Under the pieces are notes generated by a model. It was given only the letters and a program-made list of their open reading frames with translations, ran no database searches and had not been told where the DNA came from. Positions 1-13,100 of a DNA stretch of 64,000 nt are shown here, in pieces (within the stretch, counting starts at the first letter, position 1; the number at the start of each line of letters is the position of its first letter). The position numbers and the translations under genes were made by a program. The DNA comes from JAFAYN01 sp963733105 (GTDB lineage: Bacteria; Gemmatimonadota; Gemmatimonadetes; Longimicrobiales; Longimicrobiaceae): positions 558,001 through 622,000 of the forward strand of contig CAVTCB010000024.1 of assembly GCA_963733105.1 (NCBI GenBank). The letters run 5' to 3'.

Positions 1-1155
1 GCTCACCTTCGACGCGCACGTGCGGCAGCTCTTCCCGCCGCTGCTGCGGGGCGAGGCCGTGTGGGTGCTCCCGGAGGAGACGGTCTCCGACCCGCGGGCG
101 CTCCTGGACGCGCTGTGCACGCGCGAGCGCGTCTCCTTCGGCGGGGTGCCCTCGCTGTGGAGCGCGATGCTGGAGCTGGTGCGCTCGGGCGAGGGGCCCA
201 GGCCGGAGGGGCTGGTGGCGGTGCTCCTGGGGGGGGAGGCCCTCCCGGCGGAGCTGGCGGAAAGGACCTTCGCCGAGTTCCCGGACGTGGCGCTCTGGAA
301 CCACTACGGGCCCACGGAGGCGACGGTAAACACCACCGCCGCGCGGGTGCGCCCGGGGGAGCGCGTCACCATCGGCGGGCCGATCGCCAACGCGCGCGTC
401 TACCTCCTGGACGCGCACGGGGAGCCCGTCCCGGTGGGCGTGCCGGGGGAGCTGTACGTGGGCGGCGTGGGCGTGGCGCGCGGGTACCTGGGGCGGCCGG
501 AGCTCACGGCGGAGAAGTGCCTCCCGGACCCGTTCGGGGGGGAGCCGGGGGCGCGGACGTACCGCACGGGAGACCGGGCGCGGTGGCGCGCCGACGGGGC
601 GCTGGAGTACGCGGGGCGGACCGACGACCAGGTCAAGGTGCGCGGCTTCCGCGTCGAGCCGGGGGAGGTGGAGGCGGCGCTGGAGAGCCACCCGGAGGTG
701 CGCTCCGCCGCCGCCGCGGTCCGCGGGGGGCGGCTGGTGGGGTACTTCGTGGCCGGGAGCGGGGCCCCGGTCGGTGACGCGGAGCTGCGGAGCTGGCTGG
801 CGGCGCGCCTCCCGGAGCACATGGTGCCCGCGGTCTTCGTGCGGCTGGAGTCGCTCCCGCTGGGCGCGAACGGGAAGACCGACCGGCGGACGCTCCCGGC
901 CCCGGAGGAGGCTGGCGGCGGGAGGGCGTACGCAGCGCCGCGCACGCCGGCGGAGGAGATCCTCTGCGGGATCTGGGCGGAGGTGCTGGGGCTGGAGCGC
1001 GTGGGGGCCGGCGAGGACTTCTTCGCGCTCGGCGGCCACTCGCTCCTCGCGGCGCGGGTGGTCTCGCGCGTCCGGGAGGCGTTCGGGGTGGAGCTGCCGC
1101 TCCGGGCGCTCCTGGAGGCGCCCACCGTGTCCGGGCTGGCCGTCCGCGTCGGGGC
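1..1155 (+). other. NRPS module 1 (partial A domain + PCP)
   Basis: The adenylation domain enters the window near core A4 (LTFDAHVRQLF). It keeps A5 (NHYGPTEATVN), A8 (RTGDRARW, KVRGFRVEPGEVE) and the catalytic lysine in NGKTDRRTLP at about 870-900. The carrier serine lies in LGGHSLLAARVV near 1030-1060. Aligning pocket positions to GrsA by eye gives about D-A-R-G-L-G-H-V-N, which I cannot match to a known substrate. Confidence 0.8.
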
Positions 1156-4100
1156 GCTCCGGGGCGCCGGCTCCGGGACGGCTCCGGCCATCGTGCGGGC
1201 GGACCGCGGGGGATCGCTCCCGCTCTCCTTCGCGCAGCAGCGGCTCTGGCTGATGCACCGGATGGAGCCGGAGAGCGCCGCGTACAACATGCCCTACGCG
1301 CTGCGCCTGCGGGGCGCCCTGGACGCGGGGGCGCTGGAGCGCGCGCTCGGCGAGCTGGTCCGGCGCCACGAGACGCTGCGCACGGTGTTCCGGGAGCGCG
1401 GGGGCGAGCCGGAGCAGGTGGTGCTCTCCCCCGATCCGGCGGCGCTCCCGCGGGTGGACCTTCGCGGCGTCCCGGCGCCGTCGCGGGAAGGCGCGGCGGA
1501 GCGGCTGGCGGAGACGGAGGCGCTGCGGCCGTTCGACCTCGCGCGCGGGCCGCTGCTGCGGAGCCTGCTGCTGCGCCTGGACGACGAGGACCACGTCCTC
1601 TGCCTCACGCTCCACCACGTGGCGAGCGACGGCTGGAGCATGCGGGTGCTGGTGCGCGAGGTAGCCGCGCTCTACGCCGCCTTCGGGCGGGGCGAGCCGT
1701 CCCCGCTCCCGGAGCTGCCGGTGCAGTACGCCGACTTCGCCGTCTGGCAGCGCGCCTGGCTCCGCGGTGGGGTGCTGGAGGAGCAGCTCGGCTACTGGAA
1801 GGAGCGCCTCTCGGGCGCGCCGCCGCTGCTGGAGGTCCCGGTCGACCGCCAGCGCGCCGCGGGGCAGAGCCCGCGCGCGGCGAGCCACCGGTTCGCCCTG
1901 ACGCCCGGGGTGTCGGACGGACTGCGGGCGCTCTCGCGGCGGGGAAGGACGACGCTGTTCATGACCCTGCTGGCCGGGTGGCAGGCGCTCCTGGCGCGCT
2001 ACGCCGGCCGGGAGGACGTGGTCGTGGGCACCCCGGTCGCGGGGCGGACCCGGGTGGAGCTGGAGGAGCTGATCGGCTTCTTCGTCAACATGCTCGCGCT
2101 GCGGGCGGAGCCGCGCGGGGAGCTCACCTTCGCGGGGCTGCTGGAGAGGGTGCGGGAGACGGCGCTGGGGGCGTACGCCCACCAGGACCTCCCCTTCGAG
2201 CGCCTGGTGGAGGAGCTGGGCGTGGAGCGCAGCCTCGCGCACGCGCCGGTCTTCCAGGCGACGTTCGCCCTGGAGCGGGCGGCGTCCGCCCGCGAGGAGC
2301 CGTCGCTGGGAGCGGTGGCGCTGGCGAGGTTCGAGGCGGGGGAAGGGGTCGCCAAGTTCGACCTCGAGCTGACCATGACGGACGGGGGCGGCGCGCTCCA
2401 CGGCGTCGTCGGCTACCGCGCCGCGCTGTTCGAGGCCGGCACCGTCGCGCGCATGGCGGGACACCTGGAGGCCGTGCTGGAGACGATGGCCGCCGACCCG
2501 GCGCGGCGCCTCTCCGAGCTGTCGCTGCTGCGCGGCGCCGAGCGCGCGCAGGTGCTGGGGGAGTGGAACGACACCGCGGCCGAGCTCCCCCGCGCCGGCG
2601 TCCACGAGCTCTTCGCCGGGGAGGCCGCCCGCACCCCCCACGCGCAGGCCGTCCTCCATGGCGGCGAGGCGCTCTCGTACGCGGAGCTGGAGCGCCGCGC
2701 CAACCGCCTCGCCCACCTGCTGCGCGGCCGCGGCGTGGGCCCGGAGTCCCGCGTGGGCATCTGCCTGGAGCGCGGCATCCCGTCCGTGCTCTCCATGCTG
2801 GCCGTCCTCAAGGCCGGCGGGGCCTACGTCCCCCTGGCCCCCTCCGACCCCACCGAGCGTCTGCGCGAGGTCTTCGCCGACGCCGGCGTGTCGCTCGTGC
2901 TGACGGACGCCGCCTCCGGGGCGCAGCTCCCCGACTCGGTGGAGCCGCTCCGTCTGAGCGCGCCGGAGACCGCCGCCGAGCTGGAAGCCCTGCCGGAGAG
3001 CGCCCCCGGGGCCGCCTCCGACCCCGCGCAGCTGGCGTACGTCGTCTACACCTCGGGCTCCACCGGACGCCCCAAGGGCGTGGCCGTGGCGCACGCCTCC
3101 GTGGTGCGCCTGGTGCGGAGCACCGGCTACGTGCCCTTCGGTCCGGAGGAGCGTATCGCGCACGCCTCCAACCTGGCCTTCGACGCGGCCACCTTCGAGG
3201 TCTGGGGCGCCCTGCTGAACGGCGGCTCCGTGGTGGTGATCGAGCGCGAGACCACGCTCTCGCCGGCCGCCCTGGGCGCCGCGCTGCGCCGGGGCGAGGT
3301 CAGCGCGCTGTTCGTGACCACCGCGCTCTTCAACCGGGTGGCGCACGAGGAGCCGGGCGCGTTCGCCACGCTGCGGCACCTCCTCTTCGGCGGAGAGGCG
3401 GTGGACCCGCCGAGCGTGCGGCGCGTGCTGGAGAGCGGCGCACCCGGGCGGCTGCTCCACGTGTACGGGCCCACGGAAGCGACCACGTACTCCAGCTGGC
3501 AGTTGGTGCGCGAAGTGGAGCCCGGCGCGGCGACGGTGCCGATCGGGGGTCCGCTGGGCAACACCACGCTCTACGTGCTCGACGGCGGGGGCGAGGCGCT
3601 GCCGGCCGGGGTGCCGGGCGAGCTGTACATCGGGGGCCCGGGGGTGGCGCGCGGCTACCTGGGGCAGGCGGCGCTCACGGCCGAGCGCTTCGTGCCGGAC
3701 GCCTTCGGGGCGGCGGGGGAGCGGCTGTACCGCACGGGCGACCGGGTGAGGTGGAGCGCGCGGGGGGAGATCGAGTACCTGGGGCGGATGGACCAGCAGG
3801 TGAAGATCCGCGGGTTCCGGATCGAGCCGGGAGAGGTGGAGGCGGTGCTGATGGGGCTGGAAGAGGTGAGGGAGGCGGCCGTGACGGTGCGCGAGGACGT
3901 GCCGGGGAACCGGCGCCTCGTGGGCTACGTGGTGCCGGCGGACGGCGCCGCCGTCGCGCCGGCCGAGCTGCGGGCGCGCCTGGCGGCGCTGCTCCCGGAG
4001 CACATGGTGCCGGGAGCCTTCGTCGTGCTGGAGCGGCTCCCCCTGACCCCCAACGGGAAGACCGACCGGCGGGCGCTCCCGGCGCCGGGGCGGGAGACCG

Positions 4101-7100
4101 GCGCGGAGCACCTCGCGCCGCGCACGGCCACGGAGGAAGTGCTGAGCGGGATCTGGGCGGAGATCCTGGGCGTGGAGCGGGTGGGGGTGGAGGCAAGCTT
4201 CTTCGAGCTGGGGGGGCACTCCCTGCTGGCGGCGCAGGTGGTCTCGCGGGCGCGGCAGGCGCTCGGGGTGGAGGTGCCGCTGCGAGCCGTGTTCGAGGCC
4301 CCCACCGTCGCGGGGCTGGCCGGACGCGTGGACGCCCTGCGGACCGGCGGGGAAGCGGCGGCTCCCCCCATCGTCCCCGTTCCGCGCGCGGAGGCGCCGC
4401 CGCTGTCGTTCGCGCAGCAGCGGCTGTGGCTGGTGGACCGGATCGAGCCGGGGAGCCCCGCCTACAACATGCCCTACGCGCTGCGCCTGCGCGGCGCGCT
4501 CGACGCCGCGGCGCTGCGGGCGAGCATCGGCGAGCTGACCCGGCGGCACGAGGCGCTGCGCACGACGTTCGAGGAGCGCGCGGGCGCGCCCGTGCAGGTG
4601 GTCCACCCGCCGGCGCCGGCCGTGCTCCCGGTCCTGGACCTCGCCCGTCTCCCGGCCGGGGCGCGGGTGCCGGAGGCGGAGCGGCTGGCGGAGGAGGAGG
4701 CGATGCGCCCCTTCGACCTGGCGCGCGGGCCGCTGCTGCGGAGCGCGCTGCTTCGCCTGGGCGGGGAGGACCACGTGCTCCTCTTCACCCTGCACCACGT
4801 CGTCAGCGACGGGTGGAGCATGCAGGTGCTGGTGCGCGAGGTGTCCGCGCTCTACGGCGCCTTCAGCCGCGGCGAGCCCTCGCCGCTCGCCGAGCTCCCG
4901 GTGCAGTACGCCGACTTCGCCGTGTGGCAGCGCGCCCGACTCGGCGGCCCGGTCCTGGAGACGCACCTGTCGTACTGGAAGGCGCGCCTGGCGGACGCTC
5001 CGCCGCTGCTGGAGATCCCCACGGACCACCCGCGCGGGGCGGGACGGGGCGCGCGCGCGGGGAGCCACGCCTTCACCCTCCCGGCCGGGCTCTCGCGGGG
5101 CCTGCGGGAGCGCGCGCGCCGGGAGGGAGCGACGCTGTTCATGACGCTGCTCGCCGGCTGGCAGGGGCTGCTGGGCCGCTACGCCGGGGAGGAGGACGTG
5201 GTGGTGGGGAGCCCCGTCGCGGGGCGGACGCGGGCGGAGACGGAGGGGCTGATCGGCTTCTTCGCGAACATGCTCCCCCTGCGCGCCGACCTTGCCGGCG
5301 ACCCCACCTGGCGCGAGCTGCTGGAGCGGACCCGCGAGACGGCGCTGGGGGCGTACGACCACCAGGAGCTGTCCTTCGAGCGGCTGGTGGAGGAGCTGGG
5401 CGTGGAGCGCAGCCTCGCGCACACGCCGGTCTTCCAGGCCACCTTCGCCCTGAACCGCCCCGGCGAGCAGGAGCGGCCGTCGCTGGGCGGCCTGGCGGTG
5501 GAGCCGTTCGGCGGCGGGGCCCGGGTCGCGAAGTTCGACCTGGGCCTGGCGATGGCGGACGGGGAGGAGACGCTCGCCGCGACGCTGGACTACCGGGTGG
5601 CGCTCTTCGAGGCCGCCACCATCGCGCGCATGGCGGGGCACCTGGAGGCCGTGCTGGAGGCGCTGGCCGCGGAGCCGGAGCGCCGCCTCTCGGAGCTGTC
5701 GCTGCTGCGCGGGGCGGAGCGCGCCCGGGTGCTGGAGGCGTGGAACGCCACCGGTGCCGAGCCGCCGCGCGCCTGCGTCCACGAGCTGTTCGCCGAGCAG
5801 GCGCGGCGCACCCCCGACGCCCCCGCCGTGGTCGGCGAGGGCCGCGCCCTCACCTACGGCGAGCTGGAGCGGAGCGCCAACCGCCTGGCGCACTCCCTCC
5901 GCCGCCTGGGCGTGGGCCCGGAGAGCTGCGTGGGGGTGTGCGCGCGGCGCTCGCCCGGGATGGTCGCCGGCCTGCTGGGCATCCTCAAGGCCGGCGGCGT
6001 CTACGTCCCGCTGGACCCCGCCTACCCGGACGAGCGCCTGGAGTTCATGGCCTGCCGATTCCGGCGCCGCCGTGCTGCTGGTGGAGTCCGCCGCCCCGGA
6101 CGTCCTCCCCGCCTTCGCGGGGGCGCGGCTCCGGCTGGAGGACGGCGAGGGGGACGCGGGAACCCCCCCCGCGAGCGGGGTGTCGCCGGAGAACGCGGCG
6201 TACGTGATCTACACCTCCGGCTCCACCGGGCGGCCCAAGGGAGTCGTGGTCACGCACGCCGGGGCGGCCAACCTGCTGCCGCGCGCCGGCCGGTCCTTCG
6301 GGGCGGCGCCCGGGGGGCGCGTGCTCCAGACGGCCTCCATGAGCTTCGACGCCTCGGTGCTGGAGATCTTCGTGGCGCTGCTCTCCGGGGCGGCGCTGCA
6401 CGTGGCCGACCGCGAAGCGGTGCTCTCGCCGGAGCGGCTGGCGGGGCTGCTGCGGGAGCGGGAGATCGACCTGTGGATGCCCACCCCCGCGCTCCTGGAC
6501 GCCCTCCCGGACACCGACTTCCCGCTCCTCGGCACCATCAGCGTGGGGGGGGAGCGCTGCTCGGGGGAGACGGCGGCTCGGTGGTCCGCCGGCCGGCGGC
6601 TGGTCAACATGTACGGCCCCACGGAGATCACCGTCTTCGCGACGACGCACGAGTGCGCGCCGGGCGCGGCGGAGGCGCCGCCGATCGGGCGTCCCGTGGC
6701 CAACGCGCGCGTCTACGTGCTGGACGCGTGGGGGGAGCCGGCCCCCTTGGGAGCGCCGGGGGAGCTGTACGTCGGGGGCGCGGGGGTGGCGCGCGGCTAC
6801 CTGGGGCGGGCGGCGCTGACGGCGGAGAAGTTCGTCCCCGACCCGTTCGGCGGCGAGGGGGAGCGGCTGTACCGCACGGGTGACCGCGTGCGATGGAACG
6901 CGCGCGGCGAGCTGGAGTTCCTGGGCCGCATCGACGCGCAGGTCAAGCTCCGCGGCTTCCGCATCGAGCCGGGCGAGGTCGAGGCGGCCCTGCTGGAGGC
7001 GCCGGAGGTGCGCGAGGCGGTGGTCGTCGTGCGGGAGGACGCGCCGGGAAGAGCGCGGCTGGTGGCCTACGTCGTCCCCGCGGACGGGGCGGAGCCCGGG

Positions 7101-10100
7101 ACCGGGGAGCTGCGGGCGCGGCTCTCGGCGCGGCTCCCGGAGCACATGGTGCCGGGCGCCTTCGTGGTGCTGGAGCAGCTCCCGCTCACGGTCGCCGGCA
7201 AGACCGACCGGCGGGCGCTCCCCGCGCCGGAGCCGGGCGCGGGCGCGGAGGACGCCGTGCCGGGGACGGCGACCGAGGAGGTGCTGGCGGGGATCTGGGC
7301 CGAGGTGCTGGGCGTGGAGCGCGTGGGGGTGGAGTCCGACTTCTTCGAGTTGGGAGGGCACTCGCTCCTGGCCGCGCAGGTGGTCTCTCGCGCCCGCCAG
7401 GCGTTCGGGGTGGAGGTGCCGCTGCGGACGCTGTTCGAGGCGCCCACGCCGGCCGCCCTCGCCGGGCGCGTCGACGCCCTGCGGAGCCGGGGCGGCGCGG
7501 CCGCCCCGCCGATCGAGCCGGCCCCGCGCGAAGGGGCGCTCCCCCTGTCGTTCGCGCAGCAGCGGCTGTGGGTGGTGGACCGGATCGAGCCGGGGAGCGC
7601 CGCCTACAACATGCCCTTCGCGCTGCGCCTGCGCGGCGAGCTGGACGCCGCGGCGCTGCGGGCGAGCATCGGCGAGCTGGCCCGCCGGCACGAGACCCTG
7701 CGCACGGTCTTCGGGGAGCGCGGCGGCGTGCCCGTGCAGGTGATCCTCCCGGCCGCCCCGGCGGCGCTGCGGACCGTCGACCTCCGGGGCCTCCGGGACG
7801 CCGTGGAGGAGGCGCGGCGCCTGGCCGACGAGGAGGCGCTGCGCCCCTTCGACCTGGCGCGCGGGCCGCTGCTGCGGAGCACGCTGCTCCGGCTGGACGA
7901 GGACGACCACGTGCTCCTCCTGACCCTGCACCACGTGGTGAGCGACGGCTGGAGCATGCGGGTGCTGGTGCGCGAGGTGTCCGCCCTGTACGCCGCCTTC
8001 AGCCGCGGCGAGCCTTCGCCGCTCCCGGAGCTGCCGGTGCAGTACGCGGACTTCGCCGTGTGGCAGCGCGCCTGGCTCTCGGGGGAGACGCTGGATGCGC
8101 AGGTGGGCTTCTGGAAGGAGAAGCTGGCCGGCGCGCCCCCGCTCCTGGAGGTCCCGACGGACGGTCCGCGCAGGGTGGGGGAGAGCGCGCGGGCGGGGCT
8201 CCACGCCTTCACGCTCCCGCCCGCCGTGGCCGGCGGGCTTCGGGCGCTGGCGCGGCGGGAGGGAGCGACGCTGTTCATGACCGTGCTGGCCGGCTGGCAG
8301 GCGCTGCTGGGCCGCTGGGCCGCGCAGGACGACGTGGTGGTGGGCACCCCCGTCGCGGGGCGGACCCGGCGCGAGCTGGAGGGGCTGATCGGCTTCTTCG
8401 TCAACATGCTCGTGCTGCGCGCGGACCTCGGCGGCGACCCCACCTGGCGGGAGCTGCTGGGGCGGGTGCGGGAAACGGCGCTGGGGGCGTACTCGCACCA
8501 GGATCTCCCCTTCGAGCGTCTGGTGGAGGAGCTGGCGGTGGAGCGCAGCCTCACGCACACGCCCCTGTTCCAGGCGGCGTTCGCGCTGAGCCACGGCGAC
8601 CGGGGCGTGGGCGCGCCGCTGGGCGCGGTGGAGATGGAGCCGTTCCGGGGCGGGGAGGGAGTCGCCAGGTTCGACCTGGACCTGGCGGTGTCGGACGACG
8701 GGGCGGCGCTGCACGGGACGCTGACGTACCGGGCGGCCCTCTTCGAGGCGGCGACGATCGCGCGCATGGCGGGGCACCTGGAAGTGCTCCTGGAAGCCAT
8801 GGCGGCCGGGCCCGCGCGGCGCCTTTCCGAGCTCTCGCTGCTGCGCGGCGCCGAGCGCGCCCGGGTGCTGGAGGGGTGGAACGCCACCGCCGCCGGCTTC
8901 CCCCGCGAGCGCTGCGTCCACGAGCTGTTCACCGGGCAGGCGGCGCGCACCCCGGACGCGGTGGCCGTCGTGGCCGGCGGCGCCGTGCTGACCTACGCCG
9001 AGCTGGAGCGCCGCTCCGCCCTCCTGGCGCGGCGCCTGGCCGGGCTCGGCGTGGGCCCGGAGAGTCGCGTGGGGCTGTGCGTGGAGCGCGGCCCGGAGAT
9101 GGTCGTCGCGCTGCTCGCCGTCCTCCGGGCCGGCGGCGCCTACCTGCCGCTGGATCCCACCCACCCGCCCGATCGCCTGGCCTACATGCTGGCCGACTCG
9201 GGCGCGTCCGTGCTCCTGACGCAGGAGAGCCTGGCCGGCCTGTTCCAGGGCTTCGGGGGCGAGATCGTCGCGCTCGACACGGCCGAGGTCCAGGGCGCCG
9301 TTGCAGGCTGTCCCCTGTCCCCTGTTCCCTGTCCCCTCTCTGCCGCGTACGTCATCTACACCTCGGGCTCCACCGGGACGCCCAAGGGCGTGGCCGTACC
9401 GCACCGGGCCGTGGTGAACTTCCTGGAGTCCATGCGCGCGGCGCCGGGGCTCGCCGCCGGAGACACGCTGCTGGCGGTGACGACGCTCGCCTTCGACATC
9501 TCCGCGCTGGAGCTGCTGCTGCCGCTGGCGGTGGGGGCGCGGGTGGCGGTCGCGGACCGGGCGACCGCCTCCGACGGGGCGCGGCTGCGGGACGCCGTCG
9601 CGGCGAGCGGGGCCACCGTCATGCAGGCCACCCCGGCCACGTGGCGGATGCTTCTGGAGGCGGGGTGGGAGGGGAGCTCCGGCCTCAAGGTGCTGTGCGG
9701 GGGCGAGGCGCTCCCGCGCGAGCTGGCCGACCGGCTCCTCCCGCGCTGCGGCGAGCTGTGGAACCTGTACGGGCCCACCGAGACGACCATCTGGTCCGCC
9801 GCCGTGCGCGTGGAGCCCGGGGAGGGCGCGGTGCCCATCGGCAGGCCCATCGCCAACACCCGGGTCTACCTCCTGGACGGCGGACTGGAGCCGGTGCCGG
9901 CGGGGCTCCCCGGAGAGCTGTACGTGGGCGGCGAGGGGGTGGCGCGCGGGTACCCGGGGCGCCCCGGGCTGACGGCGGAGCGCTTCGTCCCCGACGCCTT
10001 CGGGAGCGGGCCGGGCGCGCGCCTGTACCGGACGGGGGACCGCGCCCGGTGGCGCCCGGACGGGACGCTGGAATACCTGGGGCGGACGGACCACCAGGTG

Positions 10101-13100
10101 AAGCTGCGGGGCTTCCGGATCGAGCTGGGGGAGGTCGAGGCGGCGCTGCGGGCGCAGGCGGGGGTGCGCGACGCGGTGGCCGTGGTGCGGGAGCGCGCCC
10201 CGGGCGACCAGCTCCTGGTGGGGTACGTGGTGGCGGAAGGGGGCGCGGCGCCCACCCCCGCGGAGCTGCGGTCCGGGCTGCGGGCGCGCCTCCCGGAGCA
10301 CATGGTGCCGGGCGCCTTCGTGGTCCTGGACCGCCTACCGCTGACCGCCAGCGGCAAGGTGGACCGGCGGGCCCTCCCCGCGCCCGAGCGCGCCGGCGGG
10401 GGGCGCGAGGGCGGGGCCCCCTCCACCCCCACCGAGCGCGCGGTGGCCGCGATCTGGGAGGAGATCCTGGGCGTGTCGGACGTCGGCGTCGGCGACAACG
10501 TCTTCGACCTGGGCGGGCACTCGCTCCTCCTGGTGCAGGTGCACTCCCGGCTGCAGGCGCTCTTCGGCGGCGGGGTGGAGCTGATCGAGCTGTTCGAGCA
10601 CCGCACGCTGGGGGCGCTCGCCGCCCGGCTGGACCGGCGCCGGGCGGAGCGGGCCGCGCGGAGCCCCGCTCCGGCGGCCCGGGCCGCGGCGCGGAGGAGG
10701 TCCCCGGCGGGGCCGCGGGGCGGGCGCGAGGTGGCCGTGATCGGGATGGCGGGGCGCTTTCCCGGAGCGCGCGACCTGGACGAGTTCTGGCGCAACCTCC
10801 GCGCGGGCGTCCGCTCCGTCCGGCGCTTCAGCGACGAGGAGCTCAGGGCCGCCGGCGTCCCGCGCCGCGACCGCGAGTCGCCCGGCTACGTCCCGGCCGG
10901 CGGGGACCTGGAGGGGGTGGAGCTGTTCGACCCGTCCTTCTTCGACGTCACCCCGCGCGAGGCGCTGGTGATGAACCCGCAGAAGCGGGTGTTCCTGGAG
11001 TGCGCGTGGGAGGCGCTGGAGCGGGCGGGCTACCACTCCGGGCGCATCGGCGTGTTCGCCTCCGAGGCGAACAACGCGTACGTGCTCAACGTCATGTCCC
11101 GGCCGGAGCTGGTGAGCGCGGTGGGGAGCGCGCAGGTGATGCAGTCCAACACCGTCGCCGTGTCCACGCTGGCGTCGTTCAAGCTGGACCTGGAGGGCCC
11201 CAGCCTCAACGTGCAGACGGCGTGCTCCTCCTCGCTGGTCGCCGTCCACCTGGCGTGCCGGAGCCTCCTCGACGGCGAGGCGGACGTGGCGCTGGCCGGC
11301 GGGGTGCGCATCGGCGTGCCGCAGCACGAAGGCTACCACTACGTGCCGGGGGGGATCGCCTCGCCCACGGGGGAGTGCAACCCCTTCGACGCGGGGGCGC
11401 GCGGCACCGTGGGGGGGAGCGGCGTGGGGGTGGTGGTGCTGAAGCGGCTGGACGACGCGCTCGCGGACGGCGACCGGGTGCTGGCCGTGATCCGGGGCTC
11501 CGCCATGAACAACGACGGGGCGCGGAAGGTGGGGTTCACGGCGCCGCGGCGCGAGGGGCAGGCGGCCGCCATCGCGGAGGCGCTGGAGGCGGCCGGCGTG
11601 GAGCCGGCGTCGGTCTCGTACGTGGAGGCGCACGGCTCCGGGACCGAGATGGGCGACCCCATCGAGGTGGCGGCGCTCGCCACGGTCTTCGGGGAGGGGA
11701 GGCCGGGGACGGTCGCCCTGGGCGCGGTCAAGTCCAGCGTGGGGCACCTGGACGCGGCGGCCGGGATCGTGGGGCTCATCAAGACGGTGCTGGCGCTGGA
11801 GAACGGGGAGATCCCGCCCGCGCCGTACTTCCGCGAGCCCAACCCCCGCATCCCCTTCGACCGCTCCCCCTTCTACGTGAGCCCGGAGCTGCGCCCCTGG
11901 CCGCGCGGCGGGGAGCCGCGCCGGGCGGGGGTCTCCTCCTTCGGGATCGGGGGGACCAACGTGCACGTGGTGCTGGAGGAGGCGCCCGAGCAGGCGCCCT
12001 CCGGTCCCTCGCGCCCCTGGCAGCTCCTGGTGCTGAGTGCGCGCACCCCCGCCGCCCTGGAGGCCGCCACCGACCGGCTCGCCGCGCACCTGCGCGAGCA
12101 CCCGGAGCAGCCGTTCGCCGACGTGGCGCACACGCTGCGCGCGGGGCGGCGGCGCTTCGAGCGGCGGCGCGTGCTGGTGTGCCGCGGCCGCGAGGACGCC
12201 GTGGCCGTCCTGGAGTCGCGCGACCCGCGGCGGCTGCTGGAGGTGGCCCAGTCGCGCGACGAGCGCCCCGTCGCCTTCCTCTTCCCCGGCGTCGGCGACC
12301 ACTACGCGCAGATGGCGCGCGGGCTGTACGAGGCCGAGCCCGTCTTCCGCGCGGAGGTGGACCGCTGCGCCGCCATCCTGGCGGGCCACACCGGCGACGA
12401 CGTGCGCGCGACGCTCTTCCCCGGCGACCCCGCCCCGGAGCAGGCCGCCGGCGGCGCCGTGCGGCGGAGGCGGGCGCGTCCGTCGACCTGCGCGGGATGC
12501 TGGGGCGCGGCGCGGCGGCGGCGGACCCGCTCTCGCGCACGGAGCGGGCGCACCCGGCCGTGTTCGTGGTGGAGTACGCGCTGGCGCGGCTGTGGATGAG
12601 CTGGGGCGTGCTCCCGGACGCCATGATCGGCCACTCGCTGGGCGAGTACGTGGCCGCCACGGTGGCGGGCGTGTTCACGCTGGAGGACGCGCTGGCGCTC
12701 CTGGCCGAGCGGGCCCGGCTGATCTCGGAGCTCCCGGCCGGGGCGATGCTCGCCGTGCCGCTGGACCCGGCGGCGCTGGGGCCGCGGCTGCGCGGCGGGC
12801 TGGCGCTGGCCGCGCACAACGCGCCGGGGCTGTGCACCGTCTCCGGCCCGGCCGCGGAGGTGGCCGCGCTGGAGGCGGAGCTGCTGGGCGAGGGCGTCGC
12901 CTGCCGGCGGCTGAACGCCGGGCACGCCTTCCACTCGGCGGAGATGGAGCCGGTGGCCGCGCGGCTCGCGGACCGGCTGCGGGAGATGCGGCTGCGCGCG
13001 CCGGAGACCCCGTTCGTGTCCAACGTGACGGGGACGTGGATCCGCGCCGAGGAGGCGACGGACCCGGAGCACTGGGCGCGGCACCTGTGCGGGACGGTGA

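Noticed and set aside
6045..10301. 1418-codon open frame on the minus strand opposite the NRPS
   Set aside because: It has low-complexity Arg/Pro/Gly/His-rich composition and no motif, and is explained by high third-position GC of the plus-strand NRPS.
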